From positions 62,001 to 126,000 of the forward strand of contig NZ_JAXOFX010000006.1 in the NCBI RefSeq assembly GCF_034427655.1: a DNA stretch of 64,000 nt. Direction: 5' to 3'. Below are positions 51,985 to 60,644 of this stretch, piece after piece. The stretch comes from Robertmurraya_A mangrovi (lineage in GTDB: Bacteria > Bacillota > Bacilli > Bacillales > Cytobacillaceae). The notes under the pieces are model-generated. The model was not told the origin of the DNA. It saw nothing but the letters and a program-made list of their open reading frames with translations, and did not search any database. Position 1 is the stretch's first letter; every line of letters begins with the position of its first letter. Position numbers and translations under genes: made by a program.

Positions 51985-53349
51985 TTAAGAACCACAGCAA
52001 GAAGAACTTTTCACTTCAACTTTAGCTTCCACGCAACAAGAATTTGTTTGGGGCTTTGCTACCTCAATTTCGCAACAGTCCACATTAGCTCCACTGTTAC
52101 ATACACCTGTTTCTGGTAAAATTAATTGAACTTCCTTAGCCCCTTTGAAATCACCAGTAAGATAAGCGACAACAGATCTTACTTGTTCATATCCTGTAGC
52201 TAATAAGAAGGTTGGTGCCCTTCCATAGCTTTTCATTCCTACAATATAAAAACCTTCCTCTGGCTGCCTTAATTCTTCTTCACCATGTGGTCTAACGGTT
52301 CCACAACTGTGAATATTAGGATCAATTAACGGGGCAAGAGCCTCTACACTCTCAAGTGCAGGGTCTAAGCTTATTCTAACTTCATTTAGAAACGATGTGT
52401 CTGGTCTAAATCCAGTCGCAACAATCATTTCATCTATATGGTTAACGGTGTAATCGGTGTCATTCAATGTCCCCTCTACAGTAATCTTAGTACCATTATT
52501 TATGATTTGATTGATATAAAATGGTGTTAAAATTTGAATAGCCTCTGTCTCCACTAATTCTTGAATTCTTATTCCTAGTTTTCCTCGAGCTGGTAGTTGA
52601 TCATTTTCTTGACCACCATAAACATCTCTAACATGATTTTTTCTTAAAACCCAAATGATTTTTGTATCTTTATAAGTAGCCTTTAATTTAGCTAAGTCCA
52701 ACAATGTGTTTATAGCCGAATGACCACTTCCAACAACCATAACCGTTTTATTGCTATACTTAGTTCCTTTATCTCCAAGTACATCGGGAATTCCATAGGT
52801 GATGTGTTCAGATAGATTCTTTTCTGCTTTTGTCCAAATTCCATTTGATAAGGAAGGGTTCGGATTCTTCCAAGTTCCTGATGCATCAATGATTGCTTTT
52901 GCTTGATAGACGGTCGTTTCGCCATCCACTTCTACATACAAATCAAAAGGCCTTTTTGTTCGATCCGATGTCTTTAACTTATCTAATCCATGTTTAGCAA
53001 CGCCAACAATTTTAGCATTCAATACCATTCGCTTTTTTATGGAAGGAATTTCACTTAAAGGTACCAGGTAATCATTTACAAGCTCTGACCCATTAGGTAC
53101 ATCTTCAAGATTAGGTGTAGACCACCCTTCAGCATCTAAAAGTTCTTTTGCCACCTGGTCAATGTTATATTGCCATGGCGAGAACATTCTCACATGTCCC
53201 CACTCCAAAACACTTGCACCTATTTGACGACCGGCCTCGAATAGAATGAATTCTTCCCCTTTTTTTACTAAGTGAGCAGCTGCAGCCAATCCAACAGGAC
53301 CTCCACCTATAATCGCAACTGGTAGCTTTTCTTTATTTAGTCGTGTCAT
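51985..53349 (-). CDS. FAD-dependent oxidoreductase with Cys-Cys-rich tail
   Basis: About 454 residues from ATG 53349 behind AAAGGAG. FAD Rossmann motif GGGPVGLAAAAHLVKKGEEFILFEAG is near the N-terminus, a second, NAD(P)-type motif (VVGSGHSAINTLLDLAKL) is near residue 210, and ATGFRPDT marks the later FAD contact. This is the flavin monooxygenase/thioredoxin-reductase-like arrangement and resembles the ArsO group found in some ars operons. The last 40 residues are a Cys-rich tail with three Cys-Cys pairs (VDCCE, NSCCVE, SSCCGS) plus a single Cys. Such a tail is not part of the catalytic fold and could bind a soft metalloid. It follows another flavoprotein by 18 nt. Confidence 0.78.
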   Translation of the reverse strand: MTRLNKEKLPVAIIGGGPVGLAAAAHLVKKGEEFILFEAGRQIGASVLEWGHVRMFSPWQYNIDQVAKELLDAEGWSTPNLEDVPNGSELVNDYLVPLSEIPSIKKRMVLNAKIVGVAKHGLDKLKTSDRTKRPFDLYVEVDGETTVYQAKAIIDASGTWKNPNPSLSNGIWTKAEKNLSEHITYGIPDVLGDKGTKYSNKTVMVVGSGHSAINTLLDLAKLKATYKDTKIIWVLRKNHVRDVYGGQENDQLPARGKLGIRIQELVETEAIQILTPFYINQIINNGTKITVEGTLNDTDYTVNHIDEMIVATGFRPDTSFLNEVRISLDPALESVEALAPLIDPNIHSCGTVRPHGEEELRQPEEGFYIVGMKSYGRAPTFLLATGYEQVRSVVAYLTGDFKGAKEVQLILPETGVCNSGANVDCCEIEVAKPQTNSCCVEAKVEVKSSSCCGS

Positions 53350-53367
53350 GATCATTTCTCCTTTTTA

Positions 53368-54498
53368 TTAAAGTGTTATCGCTTTACTTCCGTTTTTTAC
53401 AATGGAAGGGATAATGGAATGGGCTGTTTTCTTAAGACCTAAAATAAATCGAAATGTTGGTCCATGACTATGAGAGGACAATGGGCCTGCAAAATATAAA
53501 CCAGGAACGCTAGATTCAAAAGATTCCTTTAATTTTGGAAACTGATTGAATCCTTCTTCGCGATCAATCATTGATAAGAAATCATCGTCCAGGAATGGTA
53601 CCTTATCTAGATTGATATGAAAGCCAGTGGCTGCGATAATGTGGTTTACAATTTTTTCTTCTCCACTAGATAAAGTGATTTTAATCTCTGATTCACTAAC
53701 TTCTTCAACCTTCGTAACTTCTAAGCTACTATTTTGAGGAACAATTCCTTCTACATAAGGTTTTAGAAAATGAGCGACACTTCCAGCTGATTGACCCCAT
53801 CCTTGTTTCTTTTCCTCTATTGGCAAGTTATAAAATACATCTCCATAATCACGAAGCGCAATTTCATTTTCTCTACTGCCTGCATAATTCGGACCAGATT
53901 TTCTATAGATTAATTCTACATCTGCTCCATCACGGTGTAATAAACCGGCCGCTTCCCATGCACTTTGGCCACTTCCCAATACAACAACCTTTTTTCCTTT
54001 AAAGTTAGAGAATGAAGTGTAGCCCGATGTATGTGTGACTAAATTTGATGAGAATCCTTTTAAAAATGATGGCAAGTGCTTATAATGTGTAACACCTGTA
54101 GCGATAATGACATTCTTTGCGGTATGTTTCTCTCCTGTTTCTGTGATCACTTCAAAATACCCATTAATAGGAGTAACCTTCCTAACTAGTTCAGTCGTAA
54201 ATTCAATTCCTGTCTTTTGAGCAAACCACTCGGAATATTGAACGAAGATCGGTCTTGGTAGTGGAGAAACTAGTTCAATTCCGGTTTCTTCTTCAAATTT
54301 TTGCACTGTGTAATCTTCCTTTGGATCTGAGAAACTAACAAACTCGTGAGGAGTGCGAATAAACATATCTTGGGGCATTTGATTTTTCCAAAAATCCATA
54401 GGATACCCAAATAATTTATACTTCAAATCCTTTTCAACAGCATGAGCAGCTAACGATATTCCAAATGGACCAGAACCAACGATAATGACATCCAACAT
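53368..54498 (-). CDS. FAD/NAD(P)-binding monooxygenase-like protein
   Basis: About 376 residues from ATG 54498 behind GGAGAGGTTACT; the frame open to 54528 is not preceded by a ribosome site. It has an N-terminal FAD motif GSGPFGISLAAHAVEKDL, a second Rossmann motif VVLGSGQSAWEAAGLLHRDGA near residue 165, and IIAATGFH. This is a two-dinucleotide-binding flavoprotein of the FMO/ArsO-like group. It lacks the Cys tail of its neighbour. It is the first gene of the flavoprotein-flavoprotein-MFS operon. The reaction is unknown; oxidation of As(III) or of an organoarsenical is possible by context. Confidence 0.75.
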   Translation of the reverse strand: MLDVIIVGSGPFGISLAAHAVEKDLKYKLFGYPMDFWKNQMPQDMFIRTPHEFVSFSDPKEDYTVQKFEEETGIELVSPLPRPIFVQYSEWFAQKTGIEFTTELVRKVTPINGYFEVITETGEKHTAKNVIIATGVTHYKHLPSFLKGFSSNLVTHTSGYTSFSNFKGKKVVVLGSGQSAWEAAGLLHRDGADVELIYRKSGPNYAGSRENEIALRDYGDVFYNLPIEEKKQGWGQSAGSVAHFLKPYVEGIVPQNSSLEVTKVEEVSESEIKITLSSGEEKIVNHIIAATGFHINLDKVPFLDDDFLSMIDREEGFNQFPKLKESFESSVPGLYFAGPLSSHSHGPTFRFILGLKKTAHSIIPSIVKNGSKAITL

Positions 54499-54513
54499 AG
54501 TAACCTCTCCTTT

Positions 54514-54576
54514 ATTTGCAATTTGCAAATATTTTTCTTAATTCAGTTATAACAATTTTATTTGTAACTTGCAAGT
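54514..54576 (-). promoter_or_regulatory. Promoter and twin operators of the flavoprotein operon
   Basis: ATTTGCAATTTGCAAAT (54514-54530) is a perfect 17-nt inverted repeat, and ATTTGTAACTTGCAAGT (54560-54576) is the same element with three changes. On the minus strand -35 TTGCAA (54574-54569) and -10 TATAAC (54551-54546) are 17 bp apart. One operator covers the -35 and the other lies between the start of transcription and the ribosome site, a clear repression layout for the divergent MarR protein. Confidence 0.7.
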
Positions 54577-54680
54577 GTTTTTTTCCAAGAATTTATGATT
54601 TTTAAAAATAATTCCATTTTATTTATATTATATCTAGACTGATTAATTGATTTAGTCATTTAAAGGAACCGTTTATAAGT

Positions 54681-54708
54681 TTGCATAGTACAATTATTAT
54701 GTTATAAA
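54681..54708 (+). promoter_or_regulatory. Probable promoter of the MarR gene
   Basis: TTGCAT (54681-54686) and TATAAA (54703-54708) are spaced by 16 bp, 20 bp before the ATG. GAGGTGAG serves as ribosome site. Confidence 0.45.
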
Positions 54709-54728
54709 TAGATTGAGGTGAGTTTTTT

Positions 54729-55175
54729 ATGGAAGATATCCGAGAATTATTTCAAATAATGACTAGAAGATTTGGTTTTTTGAGTAAGAACTGCTGCTCA
54801 GTTGGTGGTGCTGACATTTCAGTCGTCCAAAGTCACATCATCTATGAGATTGATAAACAAGAATCACCCTCCGTACAAATGATAGCGAATAAATTAGGAA
54901 TAGATATCACTACATTCAGTAGACAAATTCAAAGTCTCGTAAAGATGGGACTGATCAAGAAGACCCCCTTACCTGAAGATCGCCGAGTATACATTCTTTC
55001 ATTAACTACTGAAGGAAAATATGTTTCCACCACCATAGATACCCAAATGAAGGAATATTTAAATGAGGTTCTATCAAACATGAGTGAATTTGAGAGAGCT
55101 ACTGTCTTACAATCTATTCAAATTCTTAATGAGGCAATGGCTAAATCTACGGTTTGTTGTAAGCCATTACTGTAA
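54729..55175 (+). CDS. MarR-family regulator with Cys-Cys pairs at both ends
   Basis: 148 residues. The winged helix (PSVQMIANKLGIDITTFSRQIQSLVKMGLIKKTPLPEDRRVYILSLT) is typical of MarR. Cys22-Cys23 (KNCCSVGG) precedes the domain and Cys143-Cys144 (TVCCKPLL) lies at the C-terminus; these are the only cysteines, and in a MarR dimer the two ends are usually close, so they could form a thiolate site for As(III) or a disulfide switch. It is divergent from the flavoprotein-MFS operon and presumably represses it through the twin operators. The ligand is inferred, not shown. Confidence 0.85.
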   Translation: MEDIRELFQIMTRRFGFLSKNCCSVGGADISVVQSHIIYEIDKQESPSVQMIANKLGIDITTFSRQIQSLVKMGLIKKTPLPEDRRVYILSLTTEGKYVSTTIDTQMKEYLNEVLSNMSEFERATVLQSIQILNEAMAKSTVCCKPLL

Positions 55176-55212
55176 GGTGGGTTATATATACTTTTTTGGT
55201 TAAATAGAAAAG

Positions 55213-55238
55213 AGCCTATGCAATATAAATGCATAGGC
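55213..55238. terminator. Bidirectional terminator
   Basis: GCCTATGCA and TGCATAGGC pair around a loop of about 7 nt; A- and T-rich tracts flank both sides. It serves the marR gene (plus) and the stalk-domain gene (minus). Confidence 0.78.
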
Positions 55239-55270
55239 CAAAAAATTTTAGTTACTAAATGATAGAGTTT

Positions 55271-56821
55271 TTATTTTTTATAACCCACTTGTAAATAAAG
55301 CGAACCAGTCGGTTCTATGAATTGGGCTTTCACGGTTCTTCCATTTGCCGTAAACTTTTCTGGAATATCATTTCTGTTGAAGTAATTCCATACTCGGTTT
55401 GCATCCTTACCAAAATATAATTTAAACACTTCTTTTGCTACAATTGGGATACGATACGATTGCTCGACTTCCTTAGTTTTCCATAGAAAGAATGAGATCC
55501 CTACTTCAGTTGAAGAACCTCCATCATGAATCACTTGGATACCTCGAACGGCCCCGAACACATCATAAACCATACCATCTTTCGAAAATCCTAATTCATT
55601 TTGCAGAGTTTTATAGTTTACTTGTGGATTTTTGCTCCATTTTGACTTTAACTTAGGGGCAACCCATCCATCTGAATACATCTTGCCTTTTGCTGGTGTT
55701 TTTCCGATTTTGACAGCATCTTTCTCGACATAGCCAAGATGTTTGCCTACTTTAATTTTGTATAAACCATCTTGCTCACTAAGAATATAGAATTGTTGAT
55801 TTTTCACGATTCTATTACTTGAATAAATACTACCAGGATATTTAGTGACTGATTCAATTTTTGTTGCATATCCTTGTTTTTTAATGGATTTTTGTAGGCT
55901 AGAAGGAAGTTCCCCTACGTATATGGATGTTTTTGATTTGTCTTTGACTGTCTCCACAATATAATTCATCCCATCGGTGGATGAAATAAATTCAACGGGT
56001 ACAAAAATTTGACCATTCTTGCTGATTGCCTTTGCTTCGTCTGGGGTCGTTCTTCCATTGATTGTTATGTTTCTTAACGGCACGATTTTTGTTCGGTCTC
56101 TACTATTTTTTTGTGATTCGTAAATAGAGGCAGTCGATTCACCGGCTTTTATAGTGGCAGAAGCTAAAAACGCTAGCCCCACATTGACTTCGTTTTTCCC
56201 CGGATACACTTCACTACCCATAAGCTTTGTAATCTCATTCAATGCAACGTAAGTGGTACCATTGCTTCTAAACGGACTCCCTTTACTAGATACTTGCTTG
56301 TTGTTTACTTTTAAAACAATTGGTCTTTTACTAATTTCATTCTTTATTGCTGATGGAATGTCTCCAATATAAATGATCGTTTGGTTATCTTCATTTATCG
56401 TTTCTACTGCATATGTCATACCATTTCCCGATGAAATAAATTCAAGAGGTACATAGACTTGGCCGTTTTTATAAATCGACTTCAATTCAGCGTTTACTTC
56501 TTTACCATCTACTTTTTTAATCTTCAATGGAACGATTTTCCCATTAAGCACAGCAAAGGTTTGGCCATCTTTTACACTTACCGTAAAGTTATTACCTTGG
56601 ATGACTACCTTTTTCTGACTATCAATAGACGTAACAGCTTCTCCCATTTTTTCAGCAATTTCATTTAAAGGGACATACGTTGTGCCATTGCTAATAAATG
56701 GACTGTTCGATAGTTGCTTATCGTTTACCTTGATTACTAGATTTGATGCAGATACATTTAGAGTCAATGAAGGTAAAATTACGGATAGTACTAACATAAT
56801 AGCTAAGAATACTTTCTTCAT
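55271..56821 (-). CDS. Secreted protein with two copper-amine-oxidase-N-like (stalk) domains
   Basis: About 516 residues from ATG 56821 after AGGAGGAAGCAC; an upstream in-frame start would add 12 basic residues. A signal peptide (MKKVFLAIMLVLSVILPSLTLNVSA) is followed by two homologous repeats of the CuAO N1-like type (SPFISNGTTYVPLNEIAEKMG ... GQVYVPLEFISS; then SPFRSNGTTYVALNEITKLMG ... GQIFVPVEFISS). An SH3b-like stretch (LYKIKVGKHLGYVEKDAVKIG) and a C-terminal domain of unknown type come next. No catalytic copper site is visible; these domains are usually surface or wall-associated modules. It is monocistronic; function unknown. Confidence 0.75.
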   Translation of the reverse strand: MKKVFLAIMLVLSVILPSLTLNVSASNLVIKVNDKQLSNSPFISNGTTYVPLNEIAEKMGEAVTSIDSQKKVVIQGNNFTVSVKDGQTFAVLNGKIVPLKIKKVDGKEVNAELKSIYKNGQVYVPLEFISSGNGMTYAVETINEDNQTIIYIGDIPSAIKNEISKRPIVLKVNNKQVSSKGSPFRSNGTTYVALNEITKLMGSEVYPGKNEVNVGLAFLASATIKAGESTASIYESQKNSRDRTKIVPLRNITINGRTTPDEAKAISKNGQIFVPVEFISSTDGMNYIVETVKDKSKTSIYVGELPSSLQKSIKKQGYATKIESVTKYPGSIYSSNRIVKNQQFYILSEQDGLYKIKVGKHLGYVEKDAVKIGKTPAKGKMYSDGWVAPKLKSKWSKNPQVNYKTLQNELGFSKDGMVYDVFGAVRGIQVIHDGGSSTEVGISFFLWKTKEVEQSYRIPIVAKEVFKLYFGKDANRVWNYFNRNDIPEKFTANGRTVKAQFIEPTGSLYLQVGYKK

Positions 56822-57048
56822 GTGCTTCCTCCTACGATGAACTTGATACTTTTTCATTATAATAATTTATACCAAAATTTACATTCTTTTGTTTATTTTA
56901 CATTTAATTTTTAAATAATAGAGATAGATATTAAAAAACTGTAAGTAAGTTACACATTTATTAAGATTTTGATTTACATGTCCAATCGTAAAAATATTCC
57001 TTTTCATAGAGATATAGAAATATATCAATCTGAAAAGGAGTTGTTTTT

Positions 57049-57522
57049 ATGGGCATTCAAAAAACGCCTGCGTATGGTAGTTTCTGGTCTGATGAATTCC
57101 AAACAGTTGGTTTTGACCGGCCTTTTTCATTCAGTTTCTCTGGGCCAACTTCTGGTGGAGTAACTCTAACAGATCCTAATACAATTCTTGTAGAAAATGG
57201 TGGAGATTATCTTGTGACTTACACTGTAACATGGAATCCACAATTACCAGTAGATACCAACTTTTATACTCCGGTAATCAATATTACGATTAATGGAATC
57301 CGCGTCCCTAATACACAAATAAGATTCGGACAACAATATCAATATGTACCTGGTGTGAACGATTTTTCTTGTTTTGAACTTCATGGAGAAGCTATTATTG
57401 AGATACCTGACGGTACCGAAGTTCGACTTATTAACGATAGCATTTTCAATAGGGAAACCATTCGGACTTGTGATAACGGTATTAACGCGGCAGCATTGAA
57501 TCTTGTTAAATTAAGTATTTAA
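57049..57522 (+). CDS. BclA C-terminal-domain-like protein
   Basis: 157 residues forming a single jelly-roll-like beta domain. SFSFSGPTSGGVTLTDPNTILVENGGDYLVTYTVTW and INGIRVPNTQIRFGQ resemble the trimeric C-terminal domain of BclA and related exosporium or spore-surface glycoproteins. The Gly-X-Y collagen region and the N-terminal anchoring sequence of BclA are absent, so this is a stand-alone head domain. It has no signal peptide, as expected for a protein assembled on the forespore from the mother cell. AAAAGGAG precedes the ATG. Confidence 0.72.
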   Translation: MGIQKTPAYGSFWSDEFQTVGFDRPFSFSFSGPTSGGVTLTDPNTILVENGGDYLVTYTVTWNPQLPVDTNFYTPVINITINGIRVPNTQIRFGQQYQYVPGVNDFSCFELHGEAIIEIPDGTEVRLINDSIFNRETIRTCDNGINAAALNLVKLSI

Positions 57523-57533
57523 TGTATTAGGAA

Positions 57534-57560
57534 AAGGGTAGCATATGAAATGCTACCCTT
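57534..57560 (+). terminator. Hairpin after the BclA-like gene
   Basis: AAGGGTAGCAT and ATGCTACCCTT pair perfectly over 11 bp with a 5-nt loop, 11 nt after the stop. The usual U-tract is missing on the plus strand. Confidence 0.6.
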
Positions 57561-57604
57561 AGGCAAGAATGGTCCACTTAATATTAAGACATCTATTAAA
57601 CTAG

Positions 57605-57629
57605 TGGGTCAAGGACCTGTCCCTGTGCC
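57605..57629. repeat. Dispersed GGGACA...TGTCCC repeat, copy 3 (degenerate)
   Basis: GGGTCAAGGACCTGTCCC followed by TGTGCC is a diverged copy of the element at 12442 and 30732. It lies between two hairpins in the convergent gap of the BclA-like and lipoprotein genes. Confidence 0.45.
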
Positions 57630-57631
57630 AC

Positions 57632-57674
57632 AAAAAATCCGGTCTAAAATGAACATGTCATTTCAAACCGGATT
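57632..57674 (-). terminator. Terminator of the DUF5068-like lipoprotein gene
   Basis: On the minus strand AATCCGGT and ACCGGATT close a stem-loop that contains a second partial stem (TTGAAATGA / TTCATTTTAG), followed by TTTTG. Confidence 0.75.
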
Positions 57675-57683
57675 GAGTGCTAG

Positions 57684-58913
57684 TTACTTTTTCACTGGTA
57701 AATCAAATGTCACTGTCTTCTCTTTAAATAGCTCATTCGCTTTATCATCTTTTAGCGGGCCAACTTTAAGTTCAAACTCTTTATAGATGCCGAATTCATC
57801 TTTTCTAAATAAGAATACAGTCAGGTACTCTTGTTTGTCCCCTGGGTTAAATGTACCGCTGACATTCGGCTCAAGCATTCCTTGATTGAACATAGTCCCA
57901 CGATTTTTATCGATGGTCAGACTTCTGTTAACTAAATATTTGTCAAACGGAGTATCACTGCCATTTTCAATGGTGATTTTCGCGGTCAAAGCTACCACTC
58001 CGCTGTCACCGAAATCAGAAAAACTATCTTTATAGGCTTCCGTTGGCGTCACGTTCGCATACTGGACACCATTCAAAGTAATTTTCACACCATCAATTTC
58101 TTTCGTTTCATTGATATCCGTTTTTTCGAAAAATACTTCTTTATCCGCAATACTATCAGTCATCATTCGGTCTTGGTAAAGCTTTGATGATGCCGCCGCT
58201 TTTTCAACACCCTCATCATTAAAAGGGATTTTGAATATAGCTGCCTCTCCCAATTTTTGCGATACATCATCATTTAAGAATAACGCATCGATTTTTAAGG
58301 TTGGAGAGCTTAGTTTTTCAAATTGTGCCTTGGTCATTGAATGGGCGTTCATTCCAGTGAATGTTGTCCCTTTCGTGTATTGAGAAGGATTCTCCGTACT
58401 GTCATCATTAAGCCATTGTTCACGGTCAACAAGATACTCTCTCGGAATGATATAATCTACTCCATCATCTGACAATAAGGAAATACCGCCCGCATAATAT
58501 ACATCCTCATCTGAGTTGTTAACCAATGACATTTTATATGTAAGAACGTATCCTTCCTCTTCTCCATCGAAGTTCGACTTACTAGATTCGTTCATATTGG
58601 ACACATGCACAATTTGATATTCGTCGATTTGAATGCTTACATCTTTACTGAACTCATGCTTCAATTCAGGATTTTTATTCGTATAAACAACTTCCACATC
58701 TGCTCCTAAATCCTCAGCAATAAACGGATTCAAGAATGTTCCATCATCTTTAGCTTTTTGTTCCGTATCCGATTCCACAGCTTCTGTTTGATCTTGCTTT
58801 TCTTCAGCTGCAACAGGTTTTGCCTCTTCCTTTACGTCAGTCTTACTTCCGCATGCTCCTAACAAAAGGACCGACGACATAGTACCAAATAACGCTAAGC
58901 TTTTTAAATTCAT
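57684..58913 (-). CDS. DUF5068-like lipoprotein
   Basis: 409 residues. A lipoprotein signal (MNLKSLALFGTMSSVLLLGAC, Cys21) is followed by an acidic, Lys/Glu-rich linker and two beta-rich segments. VLTYKMSLVNNSDEDVYYAGGISLLSDDG and VVALTAKITIENGSDTPFDKYLVNRSL resemble the immunoglobulin-like DUF4352/DUF5068 group of Bacillus lipoproteins. It should be anchored outside the membrane. Function unknown; it is monocistronic with its own terminator. Confidence 0.7.
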   Translation of the reverse strand: MNLKSLALFGTMSSVLLLGACGSKTDVKEEAKPVAAEEKQDQTEAVESDTEQKAKDDGTFLNPFIAEDLGADVEVVYTNKNPELKHEFSKDVSIQIDEYQIVHVSNMNESSKSNFDGEEEGYVLTYKMSLVNNSDEDVYYAGGISLLSDDGVDYIIPREYLVDREQWLNDDSTENPSQYTKGTTFTGMNAHSMTKAQFEKLSSPTLKIDALFLNDDVSQKLGEAAIFKIPFNDEGVEKAAASSKLYQDRMMTDSIADKEVFFEKTDINETKEIDGVKITLNGVQYANVTPTEAYKDSFSDFGDSGVVALTAKITIENGSDTPFDKYLVNRSLTIDKNRGTMFNQGMLEPNVSGTFNPGDKQEYLTVFLFRKDEFGIYKEFELKVGPLKDDKANELFKEKTVTFDLPVKK

Positions 58914-59571
58914 TGTTATGCCCCTTTTTCAATGTAATAACAGAAGTATCATAACATGTTAAAAATTGGTTTTGGGCTATTTGGCAGAAAAAGGAACAAT
59001 GGACCTAATTAAATCCTATGGGGTTTAGTTCGTTCAGCTTATTAGATTGTTTTTACAGGTAAATCTGACTGGGATAAATAGGTAAACAGGACTGAAGTAA
59101 TATACCTGTTCTATATATTCACTATTTTTCTTTGTCCTATGAAGTGTATTATATTTGAGATTTTTTACTTTAGTAAATATATACTTAATGTGGTTTAAAA
59201 GATTGCTCTAGCAGAATTTTAAAGCCAGTATTTTAAGCCAGACCAACAAAAAAGAGGATATTCATAGTGATAATGACCCTCTCAGATGATTATTGAAAAA
59301 GTAGGGGGAGTATAAATTATTGTCACCTCATCTCTTGCCATCTGAATTGGAAAGTTTATTAAGTTTTTGGAATAAAGTAGTAAGAAAGCAATATGAGTTG
59401 TAGAGACATACCTTGTTCCAGATGCTCATAAGGATAAAGTAGATCAGAACTGAGAAAAGGGACTGGTTGAACAAGTTTAACGTAAGTGGGGTATTTTTTA
59501 ATATAGGCGAAAATGTTGATACATTAATCTAATTCTTACATTTCTTACACATCTGTATCCCTACATTTGTT
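58914..59571. other. 658-nt stretch without a gene, downstream of tagG
   Basis: Both strands are broken by stops. The part nearest 58914 must contain the lipoprotein promoter. I find no trace of a TagH-type ATPase, which usually follows tagG. A 28-codon frame with a TTG start at 59320 behind AGGGGGAG is too short and unremarkable to call. Confidence 0.5.
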
Positions 59572-60402
59572 TTATAAATAATCCACAAAATGGTCTCTAA
59601 ATTTTAGATGAAGTGTAGAACCTACAATTAACAGTAGTAGAACCACTACCCAGAAATAGAGTGTGTACATTGTATATTCTACGGTATACCAAGCAGTCCC
59701 TAATAAGGACGCCCGGTACCCTTCAACAAGGTAGTAAAGAGGATTTAGCTTGAATAAAAATGTTACATCGATTCCCTTAAAGACTAGTTTATCTGTATGC
59801 CAAATTAAAGGAGTTACATATAATAACATTCTTAATACAGATTGAACAATTTGCTGAACATCACGAACTAATGTCGAAAGAGTAGAAGTTATAAGTCCCA
59901 GAGCTAAAAGGAAAACTAATGTTGCAAACATGAAATAAGGTAACTGGATATAATAAACTGAAACCTTAAAATCAGTAAATTGTAAAAAAAATACAACAGC
60001 AGCAACCAACATTAAATGTGTATAAAAATTGGCCATGATAACAAACGATGGGATGGTACTCATCGGAAAACTCATTTTAGATATTAGTTGAAGTCGTGAA
60101 TGAATGGATCTAGTCGACTTGGAGATAGCTGGATTCACAAAAAACCAGACAATCATCCCCGTAACCATCCAAATAAAAAAAGGAACTTGGACACCATTTT
60201 CCATTGTTATATCTTGACCCCTGCGAACTCCAATCCCAAAGACAAACCAATAAATACCAAGCTGAATTGCCGGATTTAAGACTTCCCAAAGTCTGCCTAA
60301 ATAATTATTACTATTTGCGCTTTTTATCTCAAAAGCTGAAAGTCTTAATATAAGGTAGAAGGAGCTAATTTGCTCCCTAATAATCGTAATAAGTGACTTC
60401 AT
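59572..60402 (-). CDS. tagG: ABC-2 teichoic acid/polysaccharide export permease (TagG-like)
   Basis: 276 residues with six transmembrane helices typical of ABC-2 polysaccharide exporters (SNNYLGRLWEVLNPAIQLGIYWFVFGIGVRRG, then LNPLYYLVEGYRASLLG near the C-terminus). This is the TagG/Wzm group, which moves lipid-linked wall teichoic acid across the membrane together with a TagH ATPase. tagD lies 270 nt upstream and a TagF-like gene nearby, supporting the teichoic role. No tagH follows, so the ATPase must come from elsewhere. Confidence 0.82.
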   Translation of the reverse strand: MKSLITIIREQISSFYLILRLSAFEIKSANSNNYLGRLWEVLNPAIQLGIYWFVFGIGVRRGQDITMENGVQVPFFIWMVTGMIVWFFVNPAISKSTRSIHSRLQLISKMSFPMSTIPSFVIMANFYTHLMLVAAVVFFLQFTDFKVSVYYIQLPYFMFATLVFLLALGLITSTLSTLVRDVQQIVQSVLRMLLYVTPLIWHTDKLVFKGIDVTFLFKLNPLYYLVEGYRASLLGTAWYTVEYTMYTLYFWVVVLLLLIVGSTLHLKFRDHFVDYL

Positions 60403-60644
60403 AATGAAAGAGTGTCCTTCCTATAAACAATTAATAACGCTGATTTTTTATCATTATTGCCAATATGGTGCAATAAAATAAGTCTCCTTCTACCTATACT
60501 TATAGAATCTTCCTTTCAATTTCAAAGTAGCCTTTCCTTCCTAATTTTTCTATTAATAAACAAGTGAAGCTATACTGCCTTGTAGAATACTTGTCCTACT
60601 TTTTAGCTTAATTGGAATAAAAAATAAAAAGTAAACATAATCCT

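Noticed and set aside
59200..59300. Possible insertion-sequence scar downstream of tagG
   Set aside because: Some resemblance to the ends of transposon fragments, but no terminal inverted repeats, target duplication or transposase frame could be found.
59320..59403. 28-codon frame with TTG start and AGGGGGAG ribosome site
   Set aside because: Very short, with an amphipathic, unremarkable sequence and no recognised family or conserved neighbour; one such frame is expected by chance in 650 nt.
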